From contig CAWCIL010000006.1 of the NCBI GenBank assembly GCA_963795485.1, positions 248,001 through 312,000 on the forward strand: 64,000 nucleotides of DNA, given 5' to 3'. The DNA comes from AP-15 sp963795485 (GTDB lineage: Bacteria > Pseudomonadota > Alphaproteobacteria > ATCC43930 > CGMCC-115725). Made by a program: the position numbers and the translations under genes. The notes below the pieces were generated by a model. It was not told where the DNA came from. It made no database searches and saw nothing but the letters and a program-made list of their open reading frames with translations. Below, piece by piece: positions 35,933-46,102 of the stretch. Position 1 is the stretch's first letter, and the number at the start of each line of letters is the position of its first letter.

Positions 35933-36727
35933 ATGAACCGGCTCGATGGCAAGGTGGCGCTGATCACCGGGGCGGCGCGTGGGATCGGGGCCGAGACGGC
36001 GCGACTGATGGTCGAAGCCGGGGCCAGGGTGGTGATCGGCGATGTTTTGGACGAACCCGGCCGACGGACCGCGGCCGGGATCGGCAGCGAGGCGATCTAT
36101 ATTCGTCTCGACGTGACCAGCGAAGCAGATTGGCATGCGGCGATCGTCGCGGCGACCCAGCGCTTCGGCGGCCTCGACATCCTGGTCAACAATGCCGGGA
36201 TCTTTCTCGGCAAGAGCCTCGAGGAGGCCGGTCTGGACGATTGGCACCGGTTGTGCGCGGTCAATCTGACCGGGGTTTTTCTCGGCACCAAGCTGGCGCT
36301 CCCGGAATTGCGCGCAACCGGGCATCACAGCCCGCATGGGAGCGCCGTCGTCAATCTGTCGTCGGTCGCCGGACTAGTCGGCTCGTCGGGTGACCCGCTC
36401 TATTCGATGACCAAGGGCGGGGTGGCGCTTTTTACCAAATCGGCTGCGCTCGAATTCGCGCGCAAGGGCTATCGAGTGCGGGTCAACTCGATCCATCCGG
36501 GCACGACCGACACCGATATGGGCGATCAGGTGGTGGCGATGCGAGCGCGCAACCTCGGCGCCAACAATCTCGATACGGCGCGGCGCGAGGCGCTGGCGCG
36601 GCTGCCGCTCGGCCGCATGGGAACGGTCGGCGACATTGCCAAGGGCATCCTGTTCCTGGCCTCGGACGATGCCGGGTTCATGACCGGTGCCGGTCTCGTC
36701 GTCGATGGCGGGATTACCGCACAATAA
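35933..36727 (+). CDS. Short-chain dehydrogenase/reductase 2
   Basis: 264 residues. TGAARGIGAETA (cofactor loop), DILVNNAGIFLG, VVNLSSVAGLVGSSG with the catalytic Ser, and YSMTKGGVALFT with Tyr-Lys; it ends GLVVDGGITAQ. GGAGGAGACCC before the ATG at 35933 is a strong ribosome-binding site. The gene is divergent from SDR 1 across 227 to 247 bases in which I see no other gene. Both resemble the 3-alpha-hydroxysteroid/cyclohexanol dehydrogenase type; this is only a family statement. Confidence 0.92.
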   Translation: MNRLDGKVALITGAARGIGAETARLMVEAGARVVIGDVLDEPGRRTAAGIGSEAIYIRLDVTSEADWHAAIVAATQRFGGLDILVNNAGIFLGKSLEEAGLDDWHRLCAVNLTGVFLGTKLALPELRATGHHSPHGSAVVNLSSVAGLVGSSGDPLYSMTKGGVALFTKSAALEFARKGYRVRVNSIHPGTTDTDMGDQVVAMRARNLGANNLDTARREALARLPLGRMGTVGDIAKGILFLASDDAGFMTGAGLVVDGGITAQ

Positions 36728-36946
36728 ACCGTGGGCGCGGGATCGCGTGAAGCGGAACGCCACCGGGGCCGGGGCGGGGTGCGGAGCCAGCCAAGTGTGC
36801 GGACGGCAGCGATGGTGAAAGGCGCCGGTTGCGTAGTTAACTTAACCTTAAATGCGGCACGCTTAACCATCAATTCTCTGCGGTATTTCGGAACTTCTGC
36901 TTAGAGTCGGGCGATCAACAAAGACCGACCACAGGGGATCGAGATC

Positions 36947-37156
36947 ATGTCGCAGAGCGAACACGAAGCGGCGGTGGCCGCCTTCATTCGCAACCAAGGC
37001 ATCACCCGCTGCCCGACGGCCTGCGTCGTGCGCACTCAGGGCACGGTCAGCAATGCCGACCGGGAAGCGCTGCAGCAGCGCGCGGCGGAATTCGAAATGT
37101 TGCGAAATCGGCGGCGCCCGCGCGGCCCGTCCGCCGTGCTCAAGGGACGCTGCTGA
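36947..37156 (+). CDS. Small conserved-looking protein, 69 residues, function unknown
   Basis: MSQSEHEAAVAAFIRNQG, then ITRCPTACVVRTQG and a basic end. It has two internal Cys in a CPTAC motif plus a final Cys. GGGGATCGAG precedes the ATG. The 219 bases upstream contain an AT-rich stretch (36836-36870) that is a plausible promoter. CPTAC with a following helix suggests a metal- or DNA-associated small protein, but I do not recognise a family for certain. It is followed by 328 bases (37157-37484) with no gene I can support. Confidence 0.6.
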   Translation: MSQSEHEAAVAAFIRNQGITRCPTACVVRTQGTVSNADREALQQRAAEFEMLRNRRRPRGPSAVLKGRC

Positions 37157-37484
37157 CCCCGGCGTCGCGGCCAATCCGATGACCGCGGCCACCTTTTCCG
37201 GCGCAACTGCTGGGGGCGTGGATGCACAGGGGCGAACCCAGAGCCGCCGAGTTCGGGCAATTCGGCGGCGAGGGAATTGACCCAGATAACCCCTCTTTCC
37301 GGTGGCCGAGTCGCCGCGGGCGTGCAGCCCCGCGATCAGGTCGGGGCGAAGGGACTTTGAGACCATGTCGGCATAAGGACGCCGTTCTCACAGTCGTGGC
37401 CCAAGCCCGATAACGACCGTTGACGCGTGGGATTACCTCTCGACCTGCCGAAATCCTTGCAGATTCGCGGCCCTCGGCACGAAA

Positions 37485-37691
37485 TCAGCTGCGGGCGGCC
37501 GGCGGCGGCGAGGGCGGGCTCGGGGATGTCGTCGTCTGGCTGTCCGAGGCGGCCGGCAGCGGCGGCAGAACCGGCATGCATTTGGCGACCAGCACGGTCA
37601 GGTCGAGCATGCCCAGACCGATCGCGATCGCGAGAAGCCATGCATTCATCTCGCTGGCGATCCGGTCGAGACGAACCAAGCTGTGTTTCAT
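37485..37691 (-). CDS. Small single-span membrane protein, 68 residues, function unknown
   Basis: MKHSLVRLDRIASEMNAWLL, then a hydrophobic span LLAIAIGLGMLDLTVLVA at about residues 19-36, then a Pro/Ser-rich tail ending PPAARS. Charges before the span predict the N-terminus inside the cell. An inverted repeat lies 62 bases upstream of the start. Alternative frames in this stretch lack membrane or coding character. Existence is moderately supported; function is unknown. Confidence 0.5.
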   Translation of the reverse strand: MKHSLVRLDRIASEMNAWLLAIAIGLGMLDLTVLVAKCMPVLPPLPAASDSQTTTSPSPPSPPPAARS

Positions 37692-37752
37692 CCGAGACCT
37701 CGCGTCCTGATTCTTGATTTCTCTTCGCCAACGCTACAGCCGATCATGCTGC

Positions 37753-37767
37753 ATTGCAACATGCAAT
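37753..37767. promoter_or_regulatory. Perfect palindrome ATTGCA-ACA-TGCAAT
   Basis: A perfect 6-bp inverted repeat with a 3-base spacer, in an AT-rich stretch 62 bases upstream of the small membrane protein start. It has the look of a dimeric regulator site. The gap 37692-38017 around it contains no gene I can support. Confidence 0.35.
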
Positions 37768-38017
37768 TTTGGAATGCCTCTCATAACTTCCTCTAAGGCT
37801 CTGTGACCTAAACATAATTGCGTAAAGAGGATTGACGGCGACGTCGCCCGGCAAACCGCGATCTACCGAAAGGACATCGTTCCGTTGCTCGAGACGGCGA
37901 CCGGCGGAAGCGCGGACGTCGGATTTGGCACATGCAAGGTGGTCGAGGCCAAATCGGACCGACGCTCGGGCCCGCCCTCCCTCAAGCCGGCATCCGCCCG
38001 GACGGCACGGCCGTTGC

Positions 38018-38677
38018 TCAGTCGGCGGCGGCTTTCGCCGGGATCTGGCAGGCGACGCCGGTGCCGCCGAGCCCGCAATAGCCGTGCGGGTTTTTGGCCA
38101 GGTATTGCTGGTGGTAGGCCTCGGCGAAATAGAACGGCGGCGCGTCGGCGATCTCGGTAGAGATCGCGCCGTAGCGGGCCGCCTCCAGCCGCGGCTGATA
38201 AGCATCCCGAGACATCTCGGCGGCACGTCGCTGCTCGGGCGAAAAGGTGTAGATCGCCGAGCGGTACTGGGTCCCGACATCATTGCCCTGGCGCATGCCC
38301 TGGGTCGGGTCGTGGCTCTCCCAGAACAGCTTGAGGAGCGCGTCGTAGCTGGTGACGGCCGGGTCGTAGACGACGAGCACCGCCTCGGTGTGGCCGGTGC
38401 GGCCGCTGCACACCTCTTCATAGGTCGGGTTCGGCGTCGAGCCCCCGGCATAGCCGACCGCGGTGACCCACACCCCCGGGGCCTGCCAGAACACCCGCTC
38501 CGCCCCCCAGAAGCAGCCGAGCCCGAACACCGCCTTCTCGAACCCGGCCGGATAAGGTCCGGCGAGCGGATGGCCGTTGACGAAATGCCGCTCGGGCACT
38601 TTCATCGATTCGGCGCGGCCCGGCAGGCACTCCTGCGGCGCGGGAACCACCAGCTTGTCACGCATGAACGGCCACAT
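38018..38677 (-). CDS. msrA: Peptide methionine-S-sulfoxide reductase
   Basis: 219 residues from the ATG at 38675-38677 (MWPFMRDKL), after a GAGAGGG sequence; a longer frame upstream is Arg-rich shadow. FGLGCFWGAERVFWQ holds the catalytic Cys, GYAGGSTPNPTYEEVCSGRT and GHTEAVLVVYDP are signature segments, and GYCGLGGTGVACQ carries the resolving cysteines. It repairs oxidised methionine (S form), with thioredoxin as reductant. Length and motifs match MsrA fully. Confidence 0.95.
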   Translation of the reverse strand: MWPFMRDKLVVPAPQECLPGRAESMKVPERHFVNGHPLAGPYPAGFEKAVFGLGCFWGAERVFWQAPGVWVTAVGYAGGSTPNPTYEEVCSGRTGHTEAVLVVYDPAVTSYDALLKLFWESHDPTQGMRQGNDVGTQYRSAIYTFSPEQRRAAEMSRDAYQPRLEAARYGAISTEIADAPPFYFAEAYHQQYLAKNPHGYCGLGGTGVACQIPAKAAAD

Positions 38678-38831
38678 CTGGCACCCTCTCCTCAATATCC
38701 GACGACATCGCGGAATGCCGCCTCGATGTATGCAGGCGGCCTCGCGCCGCCAATGCTTGTCGCGCGAGCACGAGAAAAATGCCAGCTTGCTGCGATCGCG
38801 ATTTCGGACCGCGAGCGCAGGGGGGACGGCG

Positions 38832-39354
38832 ATGTTGCGGGGGTTCGTGGCAGGCGTGCTGGTGGCGATTTTCGTGGCGGCTCGTCGGCGGCTACATGCT
38901 TTTGCAAAGCGGGGTCGTCGCGGCCAACGCCGACGCCGAGCCCGGCCCTCTGGAAAGCTGGGCGGCGAAAACCTCGCTGCGCGCGACCCTGGCTCGCGAG
39001 GCGCCCAAAATTGCCAACCCGGTGGCGCTGACCGACGCGAACCTGGTCGCCGGGATCGGGCTCTACGGACAGCACTGCGCAATCTGCCACGGCACGGCGA
39101 AGGGCGACGCATCGGCCTCGCCCGTTGCCAAGGGCGAATATCCGAAGCCGCCGCAACTGGCGACCGACGGGGTCGAGGACGATCCCGAGGGTTATTCCTT
39201 CTGGAAAATCAAGCACGGGATCCGCTGGACCGGTATGCCGTCGTGGGCGGATTCGCTGTCCGACCAGCAGATCTGGACGCTCGCCTTGTTCCTCAAGCAT
39301 ATGGACAAGCTTCCGGCCGCGGCGCAACAGGCTTGGCAGCAGTTCAAGAACTGA
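38832..39354 (+). CDS. Single-haem cytochrome c, one frameshift near the N-terminus
   Basis: The ATG at 38832 opens MLRGFVAGVLVAIFVA, a membrane anchor or signal; one extra base at about 38881 then shifts the frame. Removing it continues LVGGYMLLQSGVVAANADAE and gives 173 residues. GLYGQHCAICHGTAKGDAS contains the CxxCH haem site, and KHGIRWTGMPSWAD the likely axial Met. The mature domain faces the periplasm. With no oxidase nearby its partner is unknown. It is followed by an MlaC-like gene. Confidence 0.85.
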
Positions 39355-39514
39355 GCCGCTCGCCCGCCGCCGTCCTCGTATGCCGGGCGGAGCTTTCCGG
39401 TCGATCGGAACCTGCGCCTGTTTGAACCCGATGTTACGATACGATGATATTGTCAGCCGGATGCTACCGCGCTATTAGAGGGCGGCGAGCCAAGGCCGTA
39501 GGGGGACAGTGACC

Positions 39515-40195
39515 ATGGCTTTTTCCAGCCGGCGGAACTCTGTCGCGGAACGCGAGGAGAGACGAAGCGCCGTGCCGCCGACCCGCCGCTTGCTGCTGAC
39601 GGCGGGACTGCTGCTGGCGGTGGCCGCAGGACCGGCAATGGCGGCGGCTCCCAGCGACGGAGCCAACGCGCCGGCGGTCGCCTTTATGAACAAATTGTGG
39701 AGCCGGGCGATCGAGGTCCTCAATAATAAAACCCCGATCGCCCAAAGACAGGCGCAATTTCGCGAATTGTTCCACGACGATTTCGACTGTCCGGGCATCG
39801 CCCGCTTTGTTCTCGGCCGGTACTGGCGCAGCGCCAGCCCCGATGAGCAGAAAGAGTTCCTAAAGCTGTTCGAGGATTATGTGGTTTTCGTCTACACGAC
39901 GCGGCTTTCCGATTTCGGCGGCGAGCAGTTCAAAGTCAGCGGCAGCCGGCCCGATCAGGACGCGGTCATCGTCTCGACCGACGTGATCACGCCGGGGGCG
40001 CCGCAGCCGCTCAAGATCGATTGGCGGCTGGTCAACGACGACGGCGCGTTCAAGATCGCCGACGTCATCGTCGAGGGGGTCAGCATGATGGTGACCCAGC
40101 GCTCCGAATTCGCCTCGGTGATCCAACGCCACGGCGGCCAGGTGCAGAATTTGCTGGACCTGATGCGGGAAAAGACCGCCAGCGCCGCACGTTAG
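39515..40195 (+). CDS. MlaC/Ttg2D-type phospholipid-binding protein 1
   Basis: 226 residues from the ATG at 39515, eight bases after GGGGGA; a GTG at 39509 is the alternative. After a signal sequence (LLLTAGLLLAVAAGPAMA) comes the MlaC fold: QFRELFHDDFDCPGIARFVL, WRSASPDEQKEFLKLFEDYV, and FKIADVIVEGVSMMVTQRSE. MlaC proteins carry phospholipids between the outer and inner membrane. No mlaDEF genes are in the window. A second family member is at 56419. Hopanoid-associated HpnM is the other subfamily to consider. Confidence 0.88.
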   Translation: MAFSSRRNSVAEREERRSAVPPTRRLLLTAGLLLAVAAGPAMAAAPSDGANAPAVAFMNKLWSRAIEVLNNKTPIAQRQAQFRELFHDDFDCPGIARFVLGRYWRSASPDEQKEFLKLFEDYVVFVYTTRLSDFGGEQFKVSGSRPDQDAVIVSTDVITPGAPQPLKIDWRLVNDDGAFKIADVIVEGVSMMVTQRSEFASVIQRHGGQVQNLLDLMREKTASAAR

Positions 40196-40359
40196 GCCGG
40201 CCGCCGGGTAGCGGAGCCGGCAGCGGACCCGAAGCACGTCGGCAGAACCCGGCCGCTCCTGTCGCCAATTTACGGCCGTCGATCTTCGCTCATTGTCCGC
40301 GTCGTTCAGAACTTCTCAACCGCATCCGGCGAGGATCCCGGCGGGTTCGGGAGGTTCGA

Positions 40360-41247
40360 ATGCGGTGCCGCGCGTGCGTCATCTGGACGGCGGTGGTTTT
40401 GCTGGCGGCCGTCGACGCGCTGCTGTGCCATCGATTGCGATTATGTTTCACGGACTGGGGGCACCTGCTGCTGGCGGGTGCCGTCACCGGCGCGATCGCG
40501 CTGTTCTACCGGCTTTCCGGACGCAGCGCGCCGCTCGCCCGGGCCGCGCACTGGACCCTGCTCTGGCTCGTCTTCGTCAACGCCGGCACGGTTCTGACCT
40601 ATGTCGCCGCGGCCTATGGCGGGGCTGCGCGCGATGCCGAGCTTTCGGCGATCGATCGGGCGCTCGGCTTCGATTGGCTGCGCTGGTCCAATTTCCTCGC
40701 GCCACACCCCGACCTGCGCTTCCTGTTGTGGCTCAGCTATCTGAGCCTGTTTCCGCAGATCCTGATTTCGATCTTCTGGCTGTCGTGGCGCGACCTCGAC
40801 GGCTTCAACTGTGAGCTGCTGCTCAACAACATCGTGAGCCTGCAGATCGCCACCGCGCTCTTTCTGTTCTTCCCGGCGCTCGGTCCGCTGCAGGGTGGCG
40901 GCCAGCCCGGTCTCCCGGTGCTGCTCGCGCTGCGCGGCGGCGGCCCCCTGTCGTTCGACATGACCCAGCTGCAAGGGCTGATCTCGTTCCCGTCCTATCA
41001 CACGGTACTGGCGGTCTTGCTGACCTACGCGCACCGCCGCTCGGGGCTGCTGGTTCCGTTTGCGGTCGTCAACGGCGTCATGCTGGTCTCGATCCCGACT
41101 TTCGGGCCGCATTACCTCGTCGACATCGTTGCCGGCATCGCCGTCGCGGCGCTGGCGATCAGGGCGACGACGATCATGGCGCCGGCGATCGTCGCGCCGG
41201 CGGTCGAGAAGCCAGCGCCGTCGATCGCGCCGGCGACGCCGGTCTGA
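40360..41247 (+). CDS. PAP2-family membrane phosphatase
   Basis: 295 residues from the ATG at 40360 (MRCRACVIWTAV), preceded by GGGAGG; upstream codons of the frame are shadow. Six or more hydrophobic segments are visible. ISFPSYHTVLAVLL and FGPHYLVDIVAGIAVA are the C-terminal two motifs of the PAP2 acid phosphatase site, with the conserved His residues. Such enzymes dephosphorylate lipid phosphates or act in inositol phosphotransfer. The C-terminus is Ala/Pro-rich. mutL follows 79 bases downstream. Confidence 0.85.
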   Translation: MRCRACVIWTAVVLLAAVDALLCHRLRLCFTDWGHLLLAGAVTGAIALFYRLSGRSAPLARAAHWTLLWLVFVNAGTVLTYVAAAYGGAARDAELSAIDRALGFDWLRWSNFLAPHPDLRFLLWLSYLSLFPQILISIFWLSWRDLDGFNCELLLNNIVSLQIATALFLFFPALGPLQGGGQPGLPVLLALRGGGPLSFDMTQLQGLISFPSYHTVLAVLLTYAHRRSGLLVPFAVVNGVMLVSIPTFGPHYLVDIVAGIAVAALAIRATTIMAPAIVAPAVEKPAPSIAPATPV

Positions 41248-41326
41248 GCGGTGTTCTGGTCGCGCCCCCGCGTCGGGCGTGACAAGGTGCTGTCCCGATG
41301 GCCGGGGAAGCCGGTAAACTCCGGCG

Positions 41327-43130
41327 ATGACGATCCGCCTGCTGCCGCCCGTCCTGGTCAACCGCATCGCCGCCGGCGAGGTCGTCGAGCGCCCGGCGGC
41401 GGCGGTCAAGGAGCTGGTCGAGAACGCGATCGACGCCGGCGCCCGGCAGATCGACGTGACCGTCCACGACGGCGGCCAGAGCTTGATCATGGTCGACCGA
41501 CGACGGCGGCGGCATGAGCGCCGACGAGCTCGAGCTCGCGGTCGAGCGCCACTGCACCTCGAAGCTGCCGGACGACGATCTCTTGCGGATTTCGGCCTTG
41601 GGCTTTCGCGGCGAAGCGTTGCCGTCGATCGGTGCGGTCAGCCGGCTGCGCATCGTCTCGCGCCCGCCCGATGCAGCGAACGGCTGGGCGATCGCGGTCG
41701 AGGGCGGAACCAAATCGCGCTCCGGTCCCGGCCGCGGCGGCGCGTGGAACCCGGGTCGAGGTGCGCGATCTGTTTTTCGCCACGCCGGCGCGGCTCAAAT
41801 TCCTGAAGACGGCGCGGACCGAGCGCGAGCTGGCGCTCGATGCGGTCCGGCGGCTGGCGATGGCCTATCCTCGGATCGCCTTCACCCTCGCTGTCGAAGA
41901 CGGGCGCCAATTGCTGCGGCTGCCGGCGGCGGGCGACCGCCGCACCCGGCTGGCGGCCCTGCTCGGCCGCGATTTCGCCGAGAATTCGCTCGCGATCGAG
42001 GCCGAGCGCGGCGGGTTTCGGCTCACCGGCCTCGCCGGGCTGCCGACGCTCAACCGGGCCCTGCCGCGCGACCAGTACCTCGTCGTCAACGGCCGCCCGG
42101 TGCGCGACAAGCTGCTGGTCGGCGCGGTGCGCGGCGCCTATCAGGATCTGCTGGCGCGCGACCGCCACCCGATCGTGGCGCTGTTTCTCGACGGGCCGGA
42201 GGACGAGATCGACGTCAACGTCCACCCGGCCAAGGCCGAAATCCGGTTTCGCGACGCCGCCCTGGTGCGCGGGCTGATCGTCGGCGCGCTCAGAACGGCC
42301 CTCGCCGGCGCCGGGCATCGCGCTTCGACCACCGTCGCCGCCGCCGCATTCGGCGCCTTCCGCCCGGCGTCGCGGACTTGGGAGACGCACATCCGGGCGT
42401 CGCGGACTCGAATGGGTTCGCCGCCGGCAGCCCGCTCCATTTTGCCTTTCCGCCGCCACCAGCGACCGCTTCCCCGGTTTCGCCGAGACCGCCGGTGCCT
42501 TCTCGCTCCGGCCGGCCGAACCCGCCGACCGCGGCACCCGGCACCGAGGCCCCGCTCGGCAACTGCGCGGGCGCAATTGCACGGGACCTACATCTTGGCC
42601 GAGACCGCGACCGGCATCGTGCTGGTCGATCAGCACGCGGCGCATGAGCGGCTGGTCCACGAGCGCATCAAGCAGGATCTCGCCCGTCATGGGGTCGCGC
42701 GCCAGACCCTGCTGCTGCCCGAGATCGTCGAGCTCGGCGAGGCCGCCGTCGGCGCGGCTCGCCGCCCGTGCCGCCGAACTCGCCGAATTCGGCCTGGTCA
42801 TCGAGGCGTTCGGGCCGGGCGCCGTCGTCGTGCGCGAAGTGCCGGCGCTGTTGTCGGGGCTCGATGTCGGCGGCCTGGTGCGCGACCTCGCCGACGAGCT
42901 CGCCGAATGGGGCGACGCGCTGTCGTTAAAGGAGAAGATCGAGACCGTGTGCGGCACCTTGGCCTGTCACACCAGCGTGCGCGCCGGGCGGCACCTGTCG
43001 CCCGGCGGAGATGGACGCATTGCTGCGCCAGATGGAGACGACCCCGAACAGCGGCCAGTGCAACCACGGCCGGCCGACCTATGTCGCCCTCGACCTCGCC
43101 GCGATCGAGCGCCTGTTCGGCCGCCGCTGA
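41327..43130 (+). CDS. mutL: DNA mismatch repair protein MutL, several frameshifts
   Basis: The start MTIRLLPPVLVNRIAAGEVV and VKELVENAIDAGARQIDV are the ATPase motif. An extra base at about 41500 breaks the frame before GGGMSADELELAVERH; others follow at about 41750, within the linker (42350-42560), at about 42760 and at about 43010. In the right frames SALGFRGEALPSIGAV, DLFFATPARLKFLK, VNVHPAKAEIRF, GIVLVDQHAAHERL and QCNHGRPTYVALDL all appear in MutL order. The intact product would be about 600 residues. It couples MutS mismatch recognition to strand removal. As a core gene with so many breaks, it indicates base-calling errors, not decay. Confidence 0.9.
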
Positions 43131-43161
43131 GCGCGCAGCGGTTGCAGCAGAAGGAGCCGCG

Positions 43162-43936
43162 ATGAACCCGCGCATCGCCCTGATCCACGCCGTCACGGTG
43201 GCGATCGCGCCGGTCGAGGCGGCGTTCCGCGAGCTGTGGCCGCAGGCCGAGTGCGGCAACATCCTCGACGATTCGCTGAGCCTCGACCGCGAGCGCGACG
43301 GCATGCTGACCGCGGCGATGGCGGCGGCGCATCGTGGCGCTGGCGGACTATGCCGCTTCGACCGGTGCGGCCGGCATTCTGTTCACCTGCTCGGCCTTCG
43401 GCGAGGCGATCGAGACCGCCGCTTCGCGCATTTCGGTGCCGGTGCTGAAGCCGAACGAGGCGATGTTCGCCGCGGCGCTGCAGGCCGGAGAGCGGATCGG
43501 CATGCTCGCGACCTTCGCGCCCAGCGTCGAAGGGATGGAGGAGGAGTTCCGCGCGATGGCGGCGGCCCGGCATTCGCCGGCGACGATCGAGACCTGTTGC
43601 GTGCCGGAGGCGATGGCGGCGCTGAAGGCCGGCGACGCCGAGACGCATAACCGGCTGCTCGCCGCGGCGGCGCCGCGCCTGGCGCATTGCGACGTCGTGC
43701 TGCTCGCGCATTTCTCGACCGCTCGCGCCGCCCCGGCGGTACGCGCGGTGCTCGACTGTCCGGTCCTGACCAGCCCCGGCAGCGCCGTCGCCGAGCTCAA
43801 GAGGGTCATCACCGGGGAGGACGCCCGGTCGAGCAGCGGGTTCGGTGAGCCCGCGCTGAACCTTCTTGGCCCTGACGCCGCGGATCGGATCGAGGATCTC
43901 GGCGCGACCCTCAGCCGCTGCCGTTGTAAATGTTGA
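43162..43936 (+). CDS. Asp/Glu racemase/arylmalonate decarboxylase-family protein, one frameshift
   Basis: Starts MNPRIALIHAVTVAIAPVEA after AAGGAG. An extra base at about 43330 moves the frame; without it the sequence runs on as IVALADYAASTGAAGILFTC, which contains the first catalytic Cys. VLKPNEAMFAAALQAGERIG, EMAALKAGDAETHN-like repeats and HCDVVLLAHFSTARAAP follow. 257 residues after correction. The fold has two lobes with one Cys each in racemases; the second lobe shows HCDVV and DCPVLTSPGSA. Substrate unknown. Its end overlaps the convergent binding-protein gene by 26 bases. Confidence 0.8.
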
Positions 43937-45252
43937 CCATCTCGCCATGCGCCCATTTGACCGCGTCTTCGGGCGCCGTGCCCTGGACCGCTTTCGTGTA
44001 CATGTCGACGATGATGAATTTGGAGATGGCTTCGGCCGCCGCCCGGCCCGCCGGCCCGGCATAGCCGGCAAAGCGGCCGCTTTCCGCCGCGGTGCGGAAC
44101 GGCGCCATCGACCGGGTCGATCTTCCACAGCGGGTCTTGTTCCCACATCTTGGTGCTGCCGACCGAGAAGCCCTGCTGCGAGGTGAACCACTGCTCGTAG
44201 ATGTCCTTCGACTGGAACCAGCGCAGGAAGTCCTTCGCCGCCTTCTGGTTTGACGTATAGGTCGGGACGATGTTCGAGAACGGCACGTGATAGCTGAACT
44301 GCCCGGCCGGTCCCTTGGGCAGAGGGGCGTGGAACATGTCCTTGCAGATCGGCGTGCCGGTTTCGGTCAGGTATGTGTCGGGTTTGCTTCTGGCCAAGAG
44401 GTAGATCGAGGCGCCGTTGTTGGTCGAGCTGATCGTGTCCGACAGAAATGCCCGGTTGTTGCCGGCGTCGTCCCAGGAGAGCCCGCCCTCGTCGTAGCAG
44501 TCCTTCCACATGGCAACGGCGAATTTGACCAACTCGATCGTCTCCTTGCTGTTCAGCGCCACGGTCTTGCCGTCGGCATCGACCTCCTTGCCGCCCCAGG
44601 ACCACAGATAGGGGTACCAGAACGCCGGTCCGTCGCCAAAAGCGTGAGCCAGGGTCTGGCCATAAGGCTGCTGCTTGGGCTTGAGCTGTTTGCCGACGGC
44701 CCGATACTCTTCCCAGGTCTGCGGAAACTTGCCGGGGCCGGCGCCGACCGCGGTGAACCACGAGGTGCGGTTGGCCAAGAGGGTGCCGAGGATCGTGTAC
44801 GGCACCGCGATCCATCGATTGCCGGCGTAGGCGACATCGCGCGCGGTCTCGTAATAGCCGCCCTGCGCCTTGCCGATCGCCTCGGCGACATCGCTGACAT
44901 CGACGAGACTGGCGGCGTAGAGCTGCGCCCAGTTGTTGACCGCCATCAGGATGTCGGGACCGGTCTTTGACTGGATCGCCGAGCTGATCCGCGCCTGGAC
45001 GCCGTCGCCGTTGATGGTCTCGATTTGGAGCTTGATGCCGAGCGCCTTCTGGCACTCCTCGCTGATCTTGCCGCGCAGCAGCTGATCGGAGATCGGCACG
45101 AAATCGACGAATTTGAGCCAATGCAGCGTGGTTCCCTGGGCATAGGCCGGCGCCCGCCCGGAGGCGAGGATGCCGGCGAGACCGCCGCCGCCGGTCGCGA
45201 GCGTAGCGGCGCCGGAAAGCTTCAAGAAGCGGCGGCGACTGGTGTGTTGCAT
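43911..45252 (-). CDS. Sugar ABC transporter substrate-binding protein 1, one frameshift
   Basis: The start is the ATG at 45250-45252 (MQHTSRRRFLKLSG): AGGAG lies eight bases before it, whereas the ATG two codons upstream would be only two bases away. A Tat signal (SRRRFLKLSGAATLATGGGG) precedes a family 1 solute-binding fold: SDQLLRGKISEECQKAL, GKFPQTWEEYRAVGKQL, WYPYLWSWGGKEVDADGK. One extra base at about 44109 breaks the frame; without it MAPFRTAAESGRFAGYAG continues to NIYNGSG, 446 residues. It is a close relative of binding protein 2 (49643). It lies downstream of the two secreted repeat genes. Confidence 0.88.
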
Positions 45253-45274
45253 CCCCATTGCTCCTGAAAGGACT

Positions 45275-46036
45275 TTACTTGGATTCTTTTCGCCAGATCG
45301 TCTCATAACTACAGTTGCCGATCGTCTTGCGTGCTGTTACGACCCTGTCTTTCCCAATGGTGCCGATGACTCCACCAACATCGGGGATAAGACGTATCAT
45401 CGCCAGTTCGCCGTGAGAACCAACGGTTCCCTCGTAAACCTGCAAGTGTGCCTCACCTCTGCTGATCGTAAGCGTCCCTGCTCCCACTTCCGGACATTGG
45501 CCTGTCTGCCCTGTCATTCTGTTCATGTAAGATTCATTCGCTTTTGTCGAAGAGACGAATGCGTATGTACCATCGAATTGAGCACTCGGGGTCGGAAAGG
45601 ACGCATTTTGCACTTTCCGCCAGATCAAATCATAACTGCAATCATAATCCGACCAGCCTGCTCGGGCGGTGCCGTTTTCGTCGATCCTCCCACTGGTCAA
45701 TACGTCCCAGCCGGGCATAAACCCGGCATGGCCCACGGGCGCCGGAGACACGTTTCGCAATTCCAACTCGCCCCGCGTTCCAACCATCCCCTCTTGCCGG
45801 TTAAACCGAGCGCGGCCGTTCGCAACGATCAGCGAGGTCGGCCGCGGCAAGTCCCCACACGGTTTCAGCCGGCCTACAGTGTCTGTGTAAGTTTCTTTCA
45901 CTTTCGTCAACGACATAAACGCGTAGATGCCATTATACTTGGTGACGGGTGTCGGCGCCGACGGGGTTTGTGCTATCGCTGCAGTCGTCAACGCGAAGAA
46001 TACGACAGCGCACACCCAGTAAACTCGTCTTTGCAT
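45275..46036 (-). CDS. Secreted protein of two tandem repeat units, function unknown
   Basis: 253 residues. A signal peptide (VVFFALTTAAIAQ) precedes two homologous units, at about residues 30-140 and 145-253. Each has a Tyr-rich start (FDGTYAFVSSTKANESY in unit 2, YNGIYAFMSLTKVKETY in unit 1), a CPE/CGD element, a GTVGxxGEL strand and a CSYxxIWRK ending with Cys. The neighbour at 46213 has one such unit. I recognise no named family. G+C is lower than around it (30 of 60 bases in 45301-45360). It probably sits in the periplasm or is secreted. Confidence 0.7.
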   Translation of the reverse strand: MQRRVYWVCAVVFFALTTAAIAQTPSAPTPVTKYNGIYAFMSLTKVKETYTDTVGRLKPCGDLPRPTSLIVANGRARFNRQEGMVGTRGELELRNVSPAPVGHAGFMPGWDVLTSGRIDENGTARAGWSDYDCSYDLIWRKVQNASFPTPSAQFDGTYAFVSSTKANESYMNRMTGQTGQCPEVGAGTLTISRGEAHLQVYEGTVGSHGELAMIRLIPDVGGVIGTIGKDRVVTARKTIGNCSYETIWRKESK

Positions 46037-46102
46037 GTGCTGCCCCCCAATTTCGCGCTATTTCTTTCCTCTCAAGGCTGTCGCATCTGCGTTTGAGCTG
46101 TC

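Noticed and set aside
43193..45121. A long minus frame parallel to binding protein 1
   Set aside because: Arg/Gln-rich; the real frame has the Tat signal and binding-protein segments.
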